DNA of 64,000 nt, taken from JAWKIW01 sp041394145. Its GTDB lineage: Bacteria; Actinomycetota; Acidimicrobiia; Acidimicrobiales; Acidimicrobilacustridaceae. Below the pieces are notes generated by a model, which saw nothing but the letters and a program-made list of their open reading frames with translations, did no database searches and was not told the DNA's origin. The stretch lies in contig JAWKIW010000009.1 of assembly GCA_041394145.1 (NCBI GenBank), forward strand, positions 101,680 to 165,679, read 5' to 3'. Position numbers and translations under genes: made by a program. This document shows positions 1 to 6,669 of the stretch, in pieces; position 1 is the first letter of the stretch, and every line of letters begins with the position of its first letter.

Positions 1-386
1 TCGCCGCCTGCGCCGAGCTCGGCGTCGTGCCCCTCGCCTACTCGCCGATCGGGCAGGGCCGGCTCACCGGCAAGTACAGCGCGGCCGACCCGCCACCGGG
101 GAAGCGGCGCTTCTCGGCCCACCCCATGGAGGCGGTCGACGTCGTGGTCGCCGAGCTGCGCCGCATCGGCGACGCCCACGGTGGGCGGACGCCCGCCCAG
201 GTGGCGCTGGCCTGGCTCATGGCCAAGGGCACGGTGCCCATCCCCGGCGCCAAGAACCGCCGCCAGGCGATCGACAACGCCGGCGCCCTCGGCTGGGCGC
301 TCAGCGCCGAGGACGTCGCCGCCCTCGACGGCGTCGCCATGTACGGGACGCGCACCCTCCAGCAACGGTTCTGGCAGCACGGCTGA
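1..386 (+). CDS. Aldo/keto reductase, C-terminal part (5' truncated by window)
   Basis: The gene enters from the left edge, reading in the frame of base 3, and ends at a TGA at 384-386. The visible ~127 residues contain the AKR segment VVPLAYSPIGQGRLTGKY, which is beta-strand 7 with its following loop. They also contain the late motif KGTVPIPGAKNRRQA, which binds the cofactor phosphate in NADPH-dependent AKRs, and the usual helix LSAEDVAALDGV near the end. Enzymes of this family reduce carbonyl substrates with NADPH in the cytosol. The substrate cannot be told from the sequence. The catalytic Tyr/Lys/His region lies outside the window. Confidence 0.9.
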   Translation, partial: AACAELGVVPLAYSPIGQGRLTGKYSAADPPPGKRRFSAHPMEAVDVVVAELRRIGDAHGGRTPAQVALAWLMAKGTVPIPGAKNRRQAIDNAGALGWALSAEDVAALDGVAMYGTRTLQQRFWQHG

Positions 387-421
387 GCGCCGCGGTCGAG
401 CGCCGGCGGCGCGGCGCCGGG

Positions 422-1261
422 CTAGGCGGCGCGCTCGGCGTGCCACACCGGGATCGTCCCGGTGTCGGGGTCGTACTGCTGGAGCCAGCGGGGCAGGTAG
501 ACGGGGTCGGCGAAGCGGCGCGGGTGATGACCGGGGAGGGCCGACACCGCCAGGGTCGGTAGCAGAGTGAAGGCCAGGCTCATCGACCAGCGCGCCAGGC
601 GGAACCAGGTGATCGGGTACCAGGCCCGACCCTCGCCGGCGAGCTGGACCAGCGCGGCGCGCCACACGAACCACGCGAGCAGCACGACGGACACGGTGGT
701 GGCCCACGCGTAGCGCAGGCGCGAGCCGTCGACGGCCTCGAACACGTCGAAGGCGGCCTCCTTGTGCTCCACCTCCTCGGCGAGGTGCCAGAGGTAGAGG
801 GTGGACGCCACCGGGTCGGCGCCGTCGAAGAGGCGACCGAGGTGCTTCTCGGTCCAGCGGGCCAACGAGTAGGCGATGCACTCCGAGCCGGCGGCGAAGG
901 CCACGTTGAAGCGCAGGCTGCGGGTCCGGTCGAGCCAGCCGTAGGTGCGCTCGATGCGCCGTTCGAGCCGTTCGAGCCGCGGGTAGCGGGCGAGCAGCCG
1001 GTCGTTGAGCTGGCGGTGCTGGCGGTGGTGCTGGCCCTCCTGGCGCATGAAGTCGAGGGTCCGGTCGCGCAGGTCGTCGTCGTCGACGACGTCGAGGGCC
1101 CGGCGGGCCGTGTGCACGAAGTAGGGCTCGGCGTAGGGCATCAGCAGGGAGATGCCGTTGGCCGCCGCCGAGAACTCCGGGAACCGCCGGTTCCAGATGG
1201 GGTCGAGGTCGTCGGGGTACGCGAAGCGCACCCGCCGCACCGTGAGCGCGGGGCCGGTCAC
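422..1261 (-). CDS. Predicted metal-dependent hydrolase, PF10118-type membrane protein
   Basis: A 279-residue protein starting at GTG 1261. It has two helical metal-ligand motifs, QEGQHHRQHRQ around residues 74-84 and HLAEEVEHKEAAFDVF around 159-174. This is the paired E/H arrangement of the ferritin-like PF10118 family, annotated as predicted metal-dependent hydrolases. Two hydrophobic segments follow at about 184-205 and 225-242, suggesting membrane attachment. The metal-binding assignment rests on the motifs and the substrate is unknown. It is transcribed away from the aldo/keto reductase and lies in the same direction as the LLM oxidoreductase upstream, 22 nt away, so the two may be cotranscribed. 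Confidence 0.8.
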   Translation of the reverse strand: MTGPALTVRRVRFAYPDDLDPIWNRRFPEFSAAANGISLLMPYAEPYFVHTARRALDVVDDDDLRDRTLDFMRQEGQHHRQHRQLNDRLLARYPRLERLERRIERTYGWLDRTRSLRFNVAFAAGSECIAYSLARWTEKHLGRLFDGADPVASTLYLWHLAEEVEHKEAAFDVFEAVDGSRLRYAWATTVSVVLLAWFVWRAALVQLAGEGRAWYPITWFRLARWSMSLAFTLLPTLAVSALPGHHPRRFADPVYLPRWLQQYDPDTGTIPVWHAERAA

Positions 1262-1283
1262 GGCCGGCAGTCTCCCACGGCGG

Positions 1284-2366
1284 TCAGGGCCGGTGGCGAC
1301 CCGGGTTGGCCGGCCAGGCGTCCATGCCCGCCGGCCGCACGGTGCGGTAGGCCTCGAGCACCGGCGCCAGCTCGGCGGGCGTCGCCCCGTGCAGGATCAC
1401 GCCGTCCGCGCCCGCTGCGAACTGGTCGAGCACCCGGCGGGCACAGCGCTGCGGACTGCCGGTGGCCGACGCCGCCAGCCACTCGTCGGGCAGCAGCGTG
1501 GCGACGTGGGCGAGCTGGTCGGGAGTGGCGTCGGCGTCGAGGGCGCCGGGGAAGGTGCGCACCAGCTCGTCGGCGCGGAAGGCCTCCAGCATCGCCGGGT
1601 CCCACCCGTTGACCCGCACGAGCAGGTCCCCGTAGCCCTGCAGGTAGGTGGCCAGCCGGCCGACCAGCTTGCGCAGGCGGGCGTCCTCGTCGAGGTGGTC
1701 GCCGACGGTGGCGAGCACCGACCACACCCGCACCGACGACGGGTCACGGCCGGCGGCCTCGGCTCCCCGGCGCACCGCCGCGACCGAGCGGGCCAGCGTG
1801 TCGTCGCTGAAGAACGTGTGCAGCACCACCGCGTCGACGACGCCACCCGCCCACTCGAGGGTGCGCTCGCCGAGGGCGGTGACGAGCACCGGGATGTCCT
1901 CGTCGTAGGAGCGGTCGAGGGCGAGCATCGGGTAGCGCCCGGCGGGGCCGTCGTGGCCGAGGACCACCTCGCCGCGCCACAGCCGCCGGTACAACCCGAT
2001 CATGTCGGTGAGCTGGGCCATGGTGACGTGGGGGAGCCCGAGCACGTCGAAGAGCAGGTCGATGCCCCGCCCGAGCCCGAGGGCGAACCGGCCGTCGGTC
2101 AGGCGGTGCATGGTCACGGCCATGGTGGCGGTGATGATCGGGTGGCGGGTGTTGGTGTTCGTCGCCGCGGTGGCGATGCCGAGGCGCTCGCTGGTGGCGC
2201 CGACCGCGCCCGACAGCACCCCGGCCTCCTTGGTGTTGAAGCGCTCGGACACGAACGCCGCACCCAGACCGAGGCGCTCGGCGTCGGCGACGTCGGCCAC
2301 GAGGTCGCGCGGCGAGGCCGTGTGGCCGGCCAGCCCGTAGAAGCCGAGCTCGTTGCAGGGGTCCAT
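1284..2366 (-). CDS. LLM-class, probably F420-dependent, oxidoreductase
   Basis: A 360-residue protein with the luciferase-like monooxygenase fold. The N-terminal segment FYGLAGHTASPRDL is followed by AERLGLGAAFVSERF, then ATAATNTNTRHP and LTDGRFALGLGRG. These features match the actinobacterial TIGR03857-type F420 subfamily. Such enzymes use reduced coenzyme F420 (rarely FMN) to reduce or oxidise small carbon compounds in the cytosol. The start is ATG 2366, just beside the divergent intergenic region of the secreted protein gene at 2478. No substrate can be assigned, and F420 specificity is inferred from family placement. Confidence 0.85.
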   Translation of the reverse strand: MDPCNELGFYGLAGHTASPRDLVADVADAERLGLGAAFVSERFNTKEAGVLSGAVGATSERLGIATAATNTNTRHPIITATMAVTMHRLTDGRFALGLGRGIDLLFDVLGLPHVTMAQLTDMIGLYRRLWRGEVVLGHDGPAGRYPMLALDRSYDEDIPVLVTALGERTLEWAGGVVDAVVLHTFFSDDTLARSVAAVRRGAEAAGRDPSSVRVWSVLATVGDHLDEDARLRKLVGRLATYLQGYGDLLVRVNGWDPAMLEAFRADELVRTFPGALDADATPDQLAHVATLLPDEWLAASATGSPQRCARRVLDQFAAGADGVILHGATPAELAPVLEAYRTVRPAGMDAWPANPGRHRP

Positions 2367-2477
2367 GGGGGCGCATCTTGTCAGTTCTCACCGGATCCTT
2401 GACCCCGTCTGGCTCGGCTCTCACCCCGACGGGAGAACCTGACCGTGCACCCCCTCACGGACAGAAAGGGACCACCC

Positions 2478-3011
2478 ATGCCCACCTCGAACACCGTCAA
2501 GGTCGCCGCCGTCTCCGCCGCCCTGGCGGCCGGTGGCGTCCTCGGCGCCTTCGTCGCCGCCCCGGCGATCTCGGGCGCCCAGACCACCAGCGCGCCGGCG
2601 GCCTCCGCCAGCGTCGCCCCCCAGGCGGCGTCGTCGGCTCGACCGTCGTTCCGGGCGCCGTCGGTGCGGGCCCAGACGGCCGACCCGACCCAGAGCACCG
2701 ACCCCACCCAGCAGGCCCCCCAGGGCCAGCAGGGCCAGCGGCCGCAGGGTCCGCCCGCCGGCTTCGACAAGACCAAGGGCGGTCACGTCGGCCAGAACGG
2801 CACCGCGGAGGAGCTGCTCACCGGTGACACCGCCACCAAGGTGAGCGACGCCGCCAAGGCGAAGGTGCCCGATGCCACCATCGACCGCGTCGAGACCGAC
2901 GCCGAGGGCGCCGCCTACGAGGCCCACATGACCAAGGCCGACGGCTCCGAGGTGACGGTCAAGCTCGACGCCTCGTTCAACGTGACGAGCGTGGAGAACG
3001 GCCCCGCCTGA
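2478..3011 (+). CDS. Secreted PepSY-like protein
   Basis: A 177-residue protein. ATG 2478 is preferred over the in-frame GTG 2445 because a purine-rich GAAAGGG lies 7 nt upstream and the encoded protein begins directly with a signal peptide (hydrophobic residues ~8-30, probable cleavage after SGAQT). A low-complexity Ala/Gln/Pro/Ser stretch follows, with several GQQGQ repeats. The last ~65 residues, with VSDAAKAKVPDATIDRVETDAEG then YEAHMTKADGSEVTVKLD, look like a single PepSY unit, a small domain of extracytoplasmic inhibitors or folding factors. It is a stand-alone gene with a strong hairpin 22 nt after the stop. Function is unknown. Confidence 0.75.
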   Translation: MPTSNTVKVAAVSAALAAGGVLGAFVAAPAISGAQTTSAPAASASVAPQAASSARPSFRAPSVRAQTADPTQSTDPTQQAPQGQQGQRPQGPPAGFDKTKGGHVGQNGTAEELLTGDTATKVSDAAKAKVPDATIDRVETDAEGAAYEAHMTKADGSEVTVKLDASFNVTSVENGPA

Positions 3012-3032
3012 TCCCGCGAGCGCACGGCGTTC

Positions 3033-3060
3033 GGACGGCCCGGCGCGACCCGGGCCGTCC
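3033..3060. terminator. Hairpin between convergent genes
   Basis: A perfect 10-bp stem, GGACGGCCCG paired with CGGGCCGTCC, with an 8-nt loop. It lies between the stop of the secreted protein (3011) and the stop of the convergent CBS gene (3074). There is no T tract on either side, so intrinsic termination is inferred from position and stem strength only. Confidence 0.55.
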
Positions 3061-3073
3061 AGCGCGCCCGGGC

Positions 3074-3511
3074 TCAGCGGCCCGAGTAGAGGTACTCGTG
3101 CAGGGCACCGTTCTCGGCCTGCAGCTCGCCGAGGCGGTGCTTGACCACGTCGCCGATGCTGACGATGCCGGCCAGCGCGCCGGCGTCGTCGACGACGGGG
3201 AGGTGGCGGACCCGTTCGTTGGTCATGATCGCCATCAGCAGGTCGACGCTGTCGTCGGGGCGGCAGGTGCGGACCTCGGCGGTCATCACGTCGGTGACGG
3301 GCAGGTCGAGCGCTTCGACGCCGCGCGTCGCCACGGCGCGGGTGATGTCGCGCTCGGACACGATGCCGGCGAGACGGCGTTCGCCGCCCGTCACCACCAG
3401 CGCGCCGATGCCGTGCTCCCACAGCAGCCGGGCGACGTCGTGGAGCCTGGCGTCGTCGCCGACGGTGGCGACGAAGGACCCCTTGGCCTGCAGGACGGCG
3501 TCGACGCGCAT
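3074..3511 (-). CDS. CBS-domain pair protein
   Basis: A 145-residue protein built of two CBS motifs. The first contains LLWEHGIGALVV...GIVSERDI and the second AIMTNERVRHLPVVD...GIVSIGDVVKHR. ATG 3511 is chosen because a GGGAGG lies 9 nt upstream and the product then begins at the family start MRVDAVLQ; a longer reading frame extends upstream without support. Stand-alone CBS pairs bind adenine nucleotides and act as energy-state sensors in the cytosol. It is divergent from the DUF2892 gene across a 184-nt region holding a palindromic operator candidate. Confidence 0.85.
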   Translation of the reverse strand: MRVDAVLQAKGSFVATVGDDARLHDVARLLWEHGIGALVVTGGERRLAGIVSERDITRAVATRGVEALDLPVTDVMTAEVRTCRPDDSVDLLMAIMTNERVRHLPVVDDAGALAGIVSIGDVVKHRLGELQAENGALHEYLYSGR

Positions 3512-3605
3512 GCGATGCGACCTCCCCCGTTGTCGAGCCGCGCCCCCCGGTGCGGCTCGACACATGGTGCCACCGACGGCCGAGGCGCGCGCAGCAGTCG
3601 GGAAT

Positions 3606-3621
3606 ATACCCCCCACGGTAT
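3606..3621. promoter_or_regulatory. CsoR/CstR-like palindrome
   Basis: The element is ATACC-N6-GGTAT with a C-rich centre (ATACCCCCCACGGTAT). It sits 75 nt upstream of the DUF2892 gene and 95 nt upstream of the divergent CBS gene. AT flanks around a C/G-rich core are the operator style of CsoR/RcnR/CstR-family repressors, and DUF2892 proteins are often in CstR-controlled sulfur operons. No such repressor gene is in the window. The call is inferred from resemblance. Confidence 0.4.
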
Positions 3622-3695
3622 GACGGTTGACCCTGGTGAGGATGCGGTGGCGGGTCCATCCTCGACCTGGAGCACGGCGACGAGGAGGTCGCGAC

Positions 3696-3911
3696 ATGAC
3701 GCAGAACATGGGAACCACCGACCGGTTGATCCGCGCGCTGGTCATCGCGCCGATCCTGCTCGTGGTGGCCTACCTCGTCGGGTTCGGATCGGTGGTGGGC
3801 ATCGTCGCGACCGTGCTGGCCGTGGTCATGGTGGCCACCGCCGCCGTCGGCTGGTGCCCGCTGTACCTGCCCTTCCACGTCGCGACGACCCCTCGCCATG
3901 GCGCCGGATGA
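3696..3911 (+). CDS. YgaP-like small membrane protein (DUF2892)
   Basis: A 71-residue protein. ATG 3696 has a GAGGAGG 7 nt upstream, while an upstream in-frame ATG at 3627 lacks one and gives a hydrophilic Arg-rich extension. The sequence MTQNMGTTDRLIRA followed by two transmembrane helices (~15-32 and ~36-54) and the closing GWCPLYLPF is typical of the DUF2892 inner-membrane module, which in YgaP is joined to a rhodanese. It is first in a four-gene set and overlaps the next gene by 14 nt. A sulfur or redox role is possible but not shown here. Confidence 0.82.
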   Translation: MTQNMGTTDRLIRALVIAPILLVVAYLVGFGSVVGIVATVLAVVMVATAAVGWCPLYLPFHVATTPRHGAG

Positions 3912-4497
3912 CCGGCCGGCCCGACGCCGCCTGCCCGCCCGAGCCCGGCGCCGACGGTCGCTGCTCGTCGCCGCGGTCGTGATCGCCCTGGCGGCCGGAG
4001 CCTGCAGCGGCACGGAGTCGGAGCGAGCGGCGGCTCCGCCGGCCACGGGGGCGGTGGCGACCGAGGTCCCACCGCCGACGTCGGTGACGTCACTCGCCAG
4101 CGTGCTCGAGCGTGCGGTGCGCGAGGAGCACCACGCCCTCGCCACCTACCAGAACGTCGTGGCCGCCTTGGGCGAGGTGCGACCGTTCGTGAACATCATC
4201 TCGTCCGAGCAGCAGCACGTGGCTGCGCTCGAGCAGGTCGCCGCCGCCAACGGGGTCGACGTGGCCGGGGTGACCGCCGACGGGGACCCGTCACCGACGA
4301 CGGTCGAGGACGCGTGCGCGCTGGGGGTCGCCGCCGAACAGGCCGATGGCGCCCTCTACGACGTGCTGCTGCCGCTGGTGGCAGACCATCCCGACGTCGT
4401 GCTGGTCATGCAGCGCCTGCGGTCGGCGTCGCTCGACAACCACCTGCCCGCCTTCGAGCGCTGCGGGAGCGCGGGCCAAGGGAGGTCGAACCCATGA
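3898..4497 (+). CDS. DUF2202-type ferritin-like lipoprotein
   Basis: A 199-residue protein with an Arg-rich N terminus, a hydrophobic signal helix and a lipobox-like LAAGAC at about residues 31-36, so it is probably anchored outside the membrane. Residues ~67-190 are helical with EEHHALATYQNVVAALG and IISSEQQHVAALEQV, a two-helix E/H pattern typical of DUF2202 ferritin-like domains. Metal binding is inferred from those residues. It overlaps the DUF2892 gene by 14 nt and is joined to the next gene by an ATGA overlap, so the four genes are likely translated together. Confidence 0.72.
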   Translation: MAPDDRPARRRLPARARRRRSLLVAAVVIALAAGACSGTESERAAAPPATGAVATEVPPPTSVTSLASVLERAVREEHHALATYQNVVAALGEVRPFVNIISSEQQHVAALEQVAAANGVDVAGVTADGDPSPTTVEDACALGVAAEQADGALYDVLLPLVADHPDVVLVMQRLRSASLDNHLPAFERCGSAGQGRSNP

Positions 4498-4889
4498 ACG
4501 AGCAGGCAACCAGCACCGGGGCGCGGGAGAAGGCGGCCCGGGCGCGCGCCGCCGCGGCGCAGGAGCGGGCCGGTACGCCGGGCCGCCGTCCGCGACGCGG
4601 TCAGAAGCTGTCGTGGCGGGCGGCCATCGGGATCGCGCTCATCGCCACCTGGGGGGTGGCGACCTTCACCGGCATCTTGCTGTACGTCGCCCCGACCGGA
4701 CGCCGGGCCGGTCAGCAGGAGCTGCTGCTGGGGCTGACCAAGGAGACCTGGGGTGACATCCACTGGTGGGTGAGCCTGGTGGCGGTGGTGATCACCGTGA
4801 TCCACGTGGCCGTCGACTGGAAGACCTTCCGGGCCTGCGTGCGCCACCTCACCCACACCCACGGCGCCACCCCGACGAGCTGCGGGTGA
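4494..4889 (+). CDS. DUF4405-type membrane protein
   Basis: A 131-residue protein starting at ATG 4494, which overlaps the previous stop (ATGA), with GGGAGG 8 nt upstream. After a charged, Ala/Arg-rich N-terminal tail of ~38 residues there are two transmembrane helices: AAIGIALIATWGVATFTGILL and a second around WWVSLVAVVITVIHVAVDW. Both carry conserved His (DIHWWVS and VIHVAVDW), as in DUF4405 proteins, which resemble cytochrome b561-like heme proteins. Heme ligation is an inference. It may pair with the ferritin-like lipoprotein in an electron-transfer or metal-handling role. Confidence 0.7.
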   Translation: MNEQATSTGAREKAARARAAAAQERAGTPGRRPRRGQKLSWRAAIGIALIATWGVATFTGILLYVAPTGRRAGQQELLLGLTKETWGDIHWWVSLVAVVITVIHVAVDWKTFRACVRHLTHTHGATPTSCG

Positions 4890-5236
4890 GCGCGCCGGCC
4901 GAGCTGCTGGCCCACCGGCTGGCCGCCGCCGAGGCCGCGCTCGACGCCGCCGCCGGTGACCGGTCGCTGTGCGACCTGAGCCGCGCCGGCGCCCCCGGCG
5001 GGGTGAAGGAGCTCGAGGGCCGCCTCGCCGCGCTCTTGGAGGTTCGCCGCGCGACGCGGCGCGAGCCGACCCGTCCGCTGACGGCCGTCGTCGAGGAGGT
5101 GCGGCCCGAGTGGCAGCACCAGCTGGTCGTCGCCGAGGAGCGCCAGGGGCCGGTGTGGGTCGCCTACCGGCGCGGCGGTGTCGGCGAGCTGGCGGCGCTG
5201 GCCGCCGACCTCGACGCCGGTCCCTCCCCGGTCTGA
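4886..5236 (+). CDS. Hypothetical protein, translationally coupled
   Basis: A 116-residue protein starting at GTG 4886, overlapping the stop of the DUF4405 gene (GTGA). No family is recognised. Residues 1-55 form an Ala/Leu-rich amphipathic helix region (LLAHRLAAAEAALDAAAG), and the second half has an alternating pattern with HQLVVAEERQGPVWVAYRRGG that looks like a small beta hairpin. There is no signal peptide or membrane helix, so it is probably cytosolic. Its place as the last gene of the 3696-5236 set is the only hint to its role. Confidence 0.6.
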   Translation: MSAPAELLAHRLAAAEAALDAAAGDRSLCDLSRAGAPGGVKELEGRLAALLEVRRATRREPTRPLTAVVEEVRPEWQHQLVVAEERQGPVWVAYRRGGVGELAALAADLDAGPSPV

Positions 5237-5242
5237 GCGGCC

Positions 5243-6514
5243 TCAGGCGGTGGCGGTGGCCTGGATCTCGGCGGCCGTGCGGGCGCCGGTCATCGACTGG
5301 CCGCTGGAGCGGATCGACACGTCGTGGCCGGCGACCTCGGCCCGGAGGGCGCCGACCGTGCACTGCTCCCTCGGCCGGATCGAGAACGGGTCGTAGTCGA
5401 ACAGGCGGATGGCGTTCTCGTGGGTGATGGCGTTCACATCGGCGTCGCTCAGCCCGGCCAGCTCCGCCTCGAGCCCTTCGGGGGCGTCGGGCCAGGCGGC
5501 ATCGGAGTGCGGGTAGTCGCACTCCCAGGTGATCATGTCGATGCCGATCTGGTCGCGGTTGCGGACGCCGACCGGGTCGTCGATGAAGCACGTGATCACG
5601 TGCTCCTTGAACAGCTCGGAGGGCAGGTGGCCCTTGAGGTCCTGGCCGGTCCACGCCCGGTGGCGGTCGTAGGTGCGGTCGATGCGCTCCAGGAAGTAGG
5701 GGATCCAGCCGATGCCGCCCTCGCTGAGGGCGATCTTGAGGTCGGGGAACCGCAAGAAGATGCCCGACCACACCAGGTCGGTGGCGCACTGCACCAGGTT
5801 CATCGGCTGCAACGTGATCATCACGTCGGCCGGCGCGTCGGGTGAGGTGATGACCAGCTGGGAGGACGAGCCGATGTGCATGCAGGGCACCGTGCCGGTG
5901 TCGCTGCACGCCGCCCACACCGGGTCCCAGTAGGTGTCGTGCAGGCTCGGGTACCCGAGCACCGACGGGTTCTCGCTGAAGGTGACGGCGTGGCAGCCCT
6001 TGGCGGCCACCCGCCGGACCTCGGCGGCGGTGAGCTCGGCGCTCCACATGGCCGGGATGGCCAGCGGCATGAAGCGGTCGGGGTAGGCCCCGCACCACTC
6101 GTCGATGTGCCAGTCGTTGTAGGCCTGCAGGACGGCGAGCGCGTAGTCCTTGTCCTCGGTCTCGGCGAAGAGGCGGCCGCAGAAGCCGGGGAACGACGGG
6201 AAGTTCATCGACCCCAGGATCCCCGCCGCGCTCATGTCCTTGACCCGCTCGTGGACGTCGTAGCAGCCGGGGCGGATCTGCTCGAAGGACGTCGGGTCGA
6301 CGCCGTACTCCTCCTTGGGCCGACCGGCCACCGCGTTGATGGCCAGGTTGGCGATGCGCTGGCCCTCGTACATCCACACGTCGGCGCCCTTCGAGGTGCG
6401 GTGGATGTACGGCTTGCGGTCGGCGTACCTGCCGGTGAGGTGGTTGTCGAACATGTCGGGCGGCTCGACGATGTGGTCGTCGACGCTCACGAGGATCATG
6501 TCTTCGGCCTTCAC
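5243..6514 (-). CDS. Amidohydrolase (TIM-barrel, amidohydro_2 type)
   Basis: A 423-residue protein. GTG 6514 is chosen because an AAGGGGG lies 6 nt upstream; the ATG at 6499 is too far from it. The N-terminal SVDDHIVEPPDMF supplies the first metal ligands, and IALSEGGIGWIPYFLERID and WECDYPHSDAAWP carry later ligand and catalytic positions. The C terminus has the usual ENAIRLFDYDP. Members hydrolyse or decarboxylate C-N, C-O or C-C bonds in degradation of aromatic and other acids. Close relatives are common in actinobacterial catabolic loci. Upstream is a candidate operator (6602-6626) shared with the divergent lipoprotein gene. Confidence 0.88.
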   Translation of the reverse strand: MKAEDMILVSVDDHIVEPPDMFDNHLTGRYADRKPYIHRTSKGADVWMYEGQRIANLAINAVAGRPKEEYGVDPTSFEQIRPGCYDVHERVKDMSAAGILGSMNFPSFPGFCGRLFAETEDKDYALAVLQAYNDWHIDEWCGAYPDRFMPLAIPAMWSAELTAAEVRRVAAKGCHAVTFSENPSVLGYPSLHDTYWDPVWAACSDTGTVPCMHIGSSSQLVITSPDAPADVMITLQPMNLVQCATDLVWSGIFLRFPDLKIALSEGGIGWIPYFLERIDRTYDRHRAWTGQDLKGHLPSELFKEHVITCFIDDPVGVRNRDQIGIDMITWECDYPHSDAAWPDAPEGLEAELAGLSDADVNAITHENAIRLFDYDPFSIRPREQCTVGALRAEVAGHDVSIRSSGQSMTGARTAAEIQATATA

Positions 6515-6601
6515 GGCGTCCCCCTTGTGGTTCGGGTGCTCGTCACCCCCGGCGCTCGCCGGCGCCACGATAGGCCGCCGACGGTCCCGTGTCGAGTCGT
6601 G

Positions 6602-6626
6602 GTTCAGCATCTTGAACGCACGTTCA
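6602..6626. promoter_or_regulatory. Three-half-site operator candidate, copy 1
   Basis: The element is GTTCA-N6-TGAAC-N4-GTTCA. The inner part TGAACG-CA-CGTTCA is a perfect 14-nt palindrome. It lies between the divergent amidohydrolase (start 6514) and lipoprotein (start 6670). The same arrangement with identical spacing occurs at 8125-8149 ahead of the operon holding a TetR gene, which suggests one regulator for both. The GAAC-N4-GTTC core also matches actinobacterial LexA boxes. Confidence 0.5.
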
Positions 6627-6669
6627 GACCGGACGGGTGCCGAGGTGGCCCATCCGGTACGGTGGTCGC

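Noticed and set aside
4356..6377. Long open frame on the minus strand opposite the amidohydrolase and DUF4405 genes
   Set aside because: Arg/Pro-rich translation without family signs; it is a shadow of the GC-rich sequence covering clear genes.
6613..6626. Definite LexA (SOS) box
   Set aside because: The core fits, but a second copy at 8125 next to a TetR gene, with the same third half-site, makes a TetR operator more likely; LexA is kept as an alternative.
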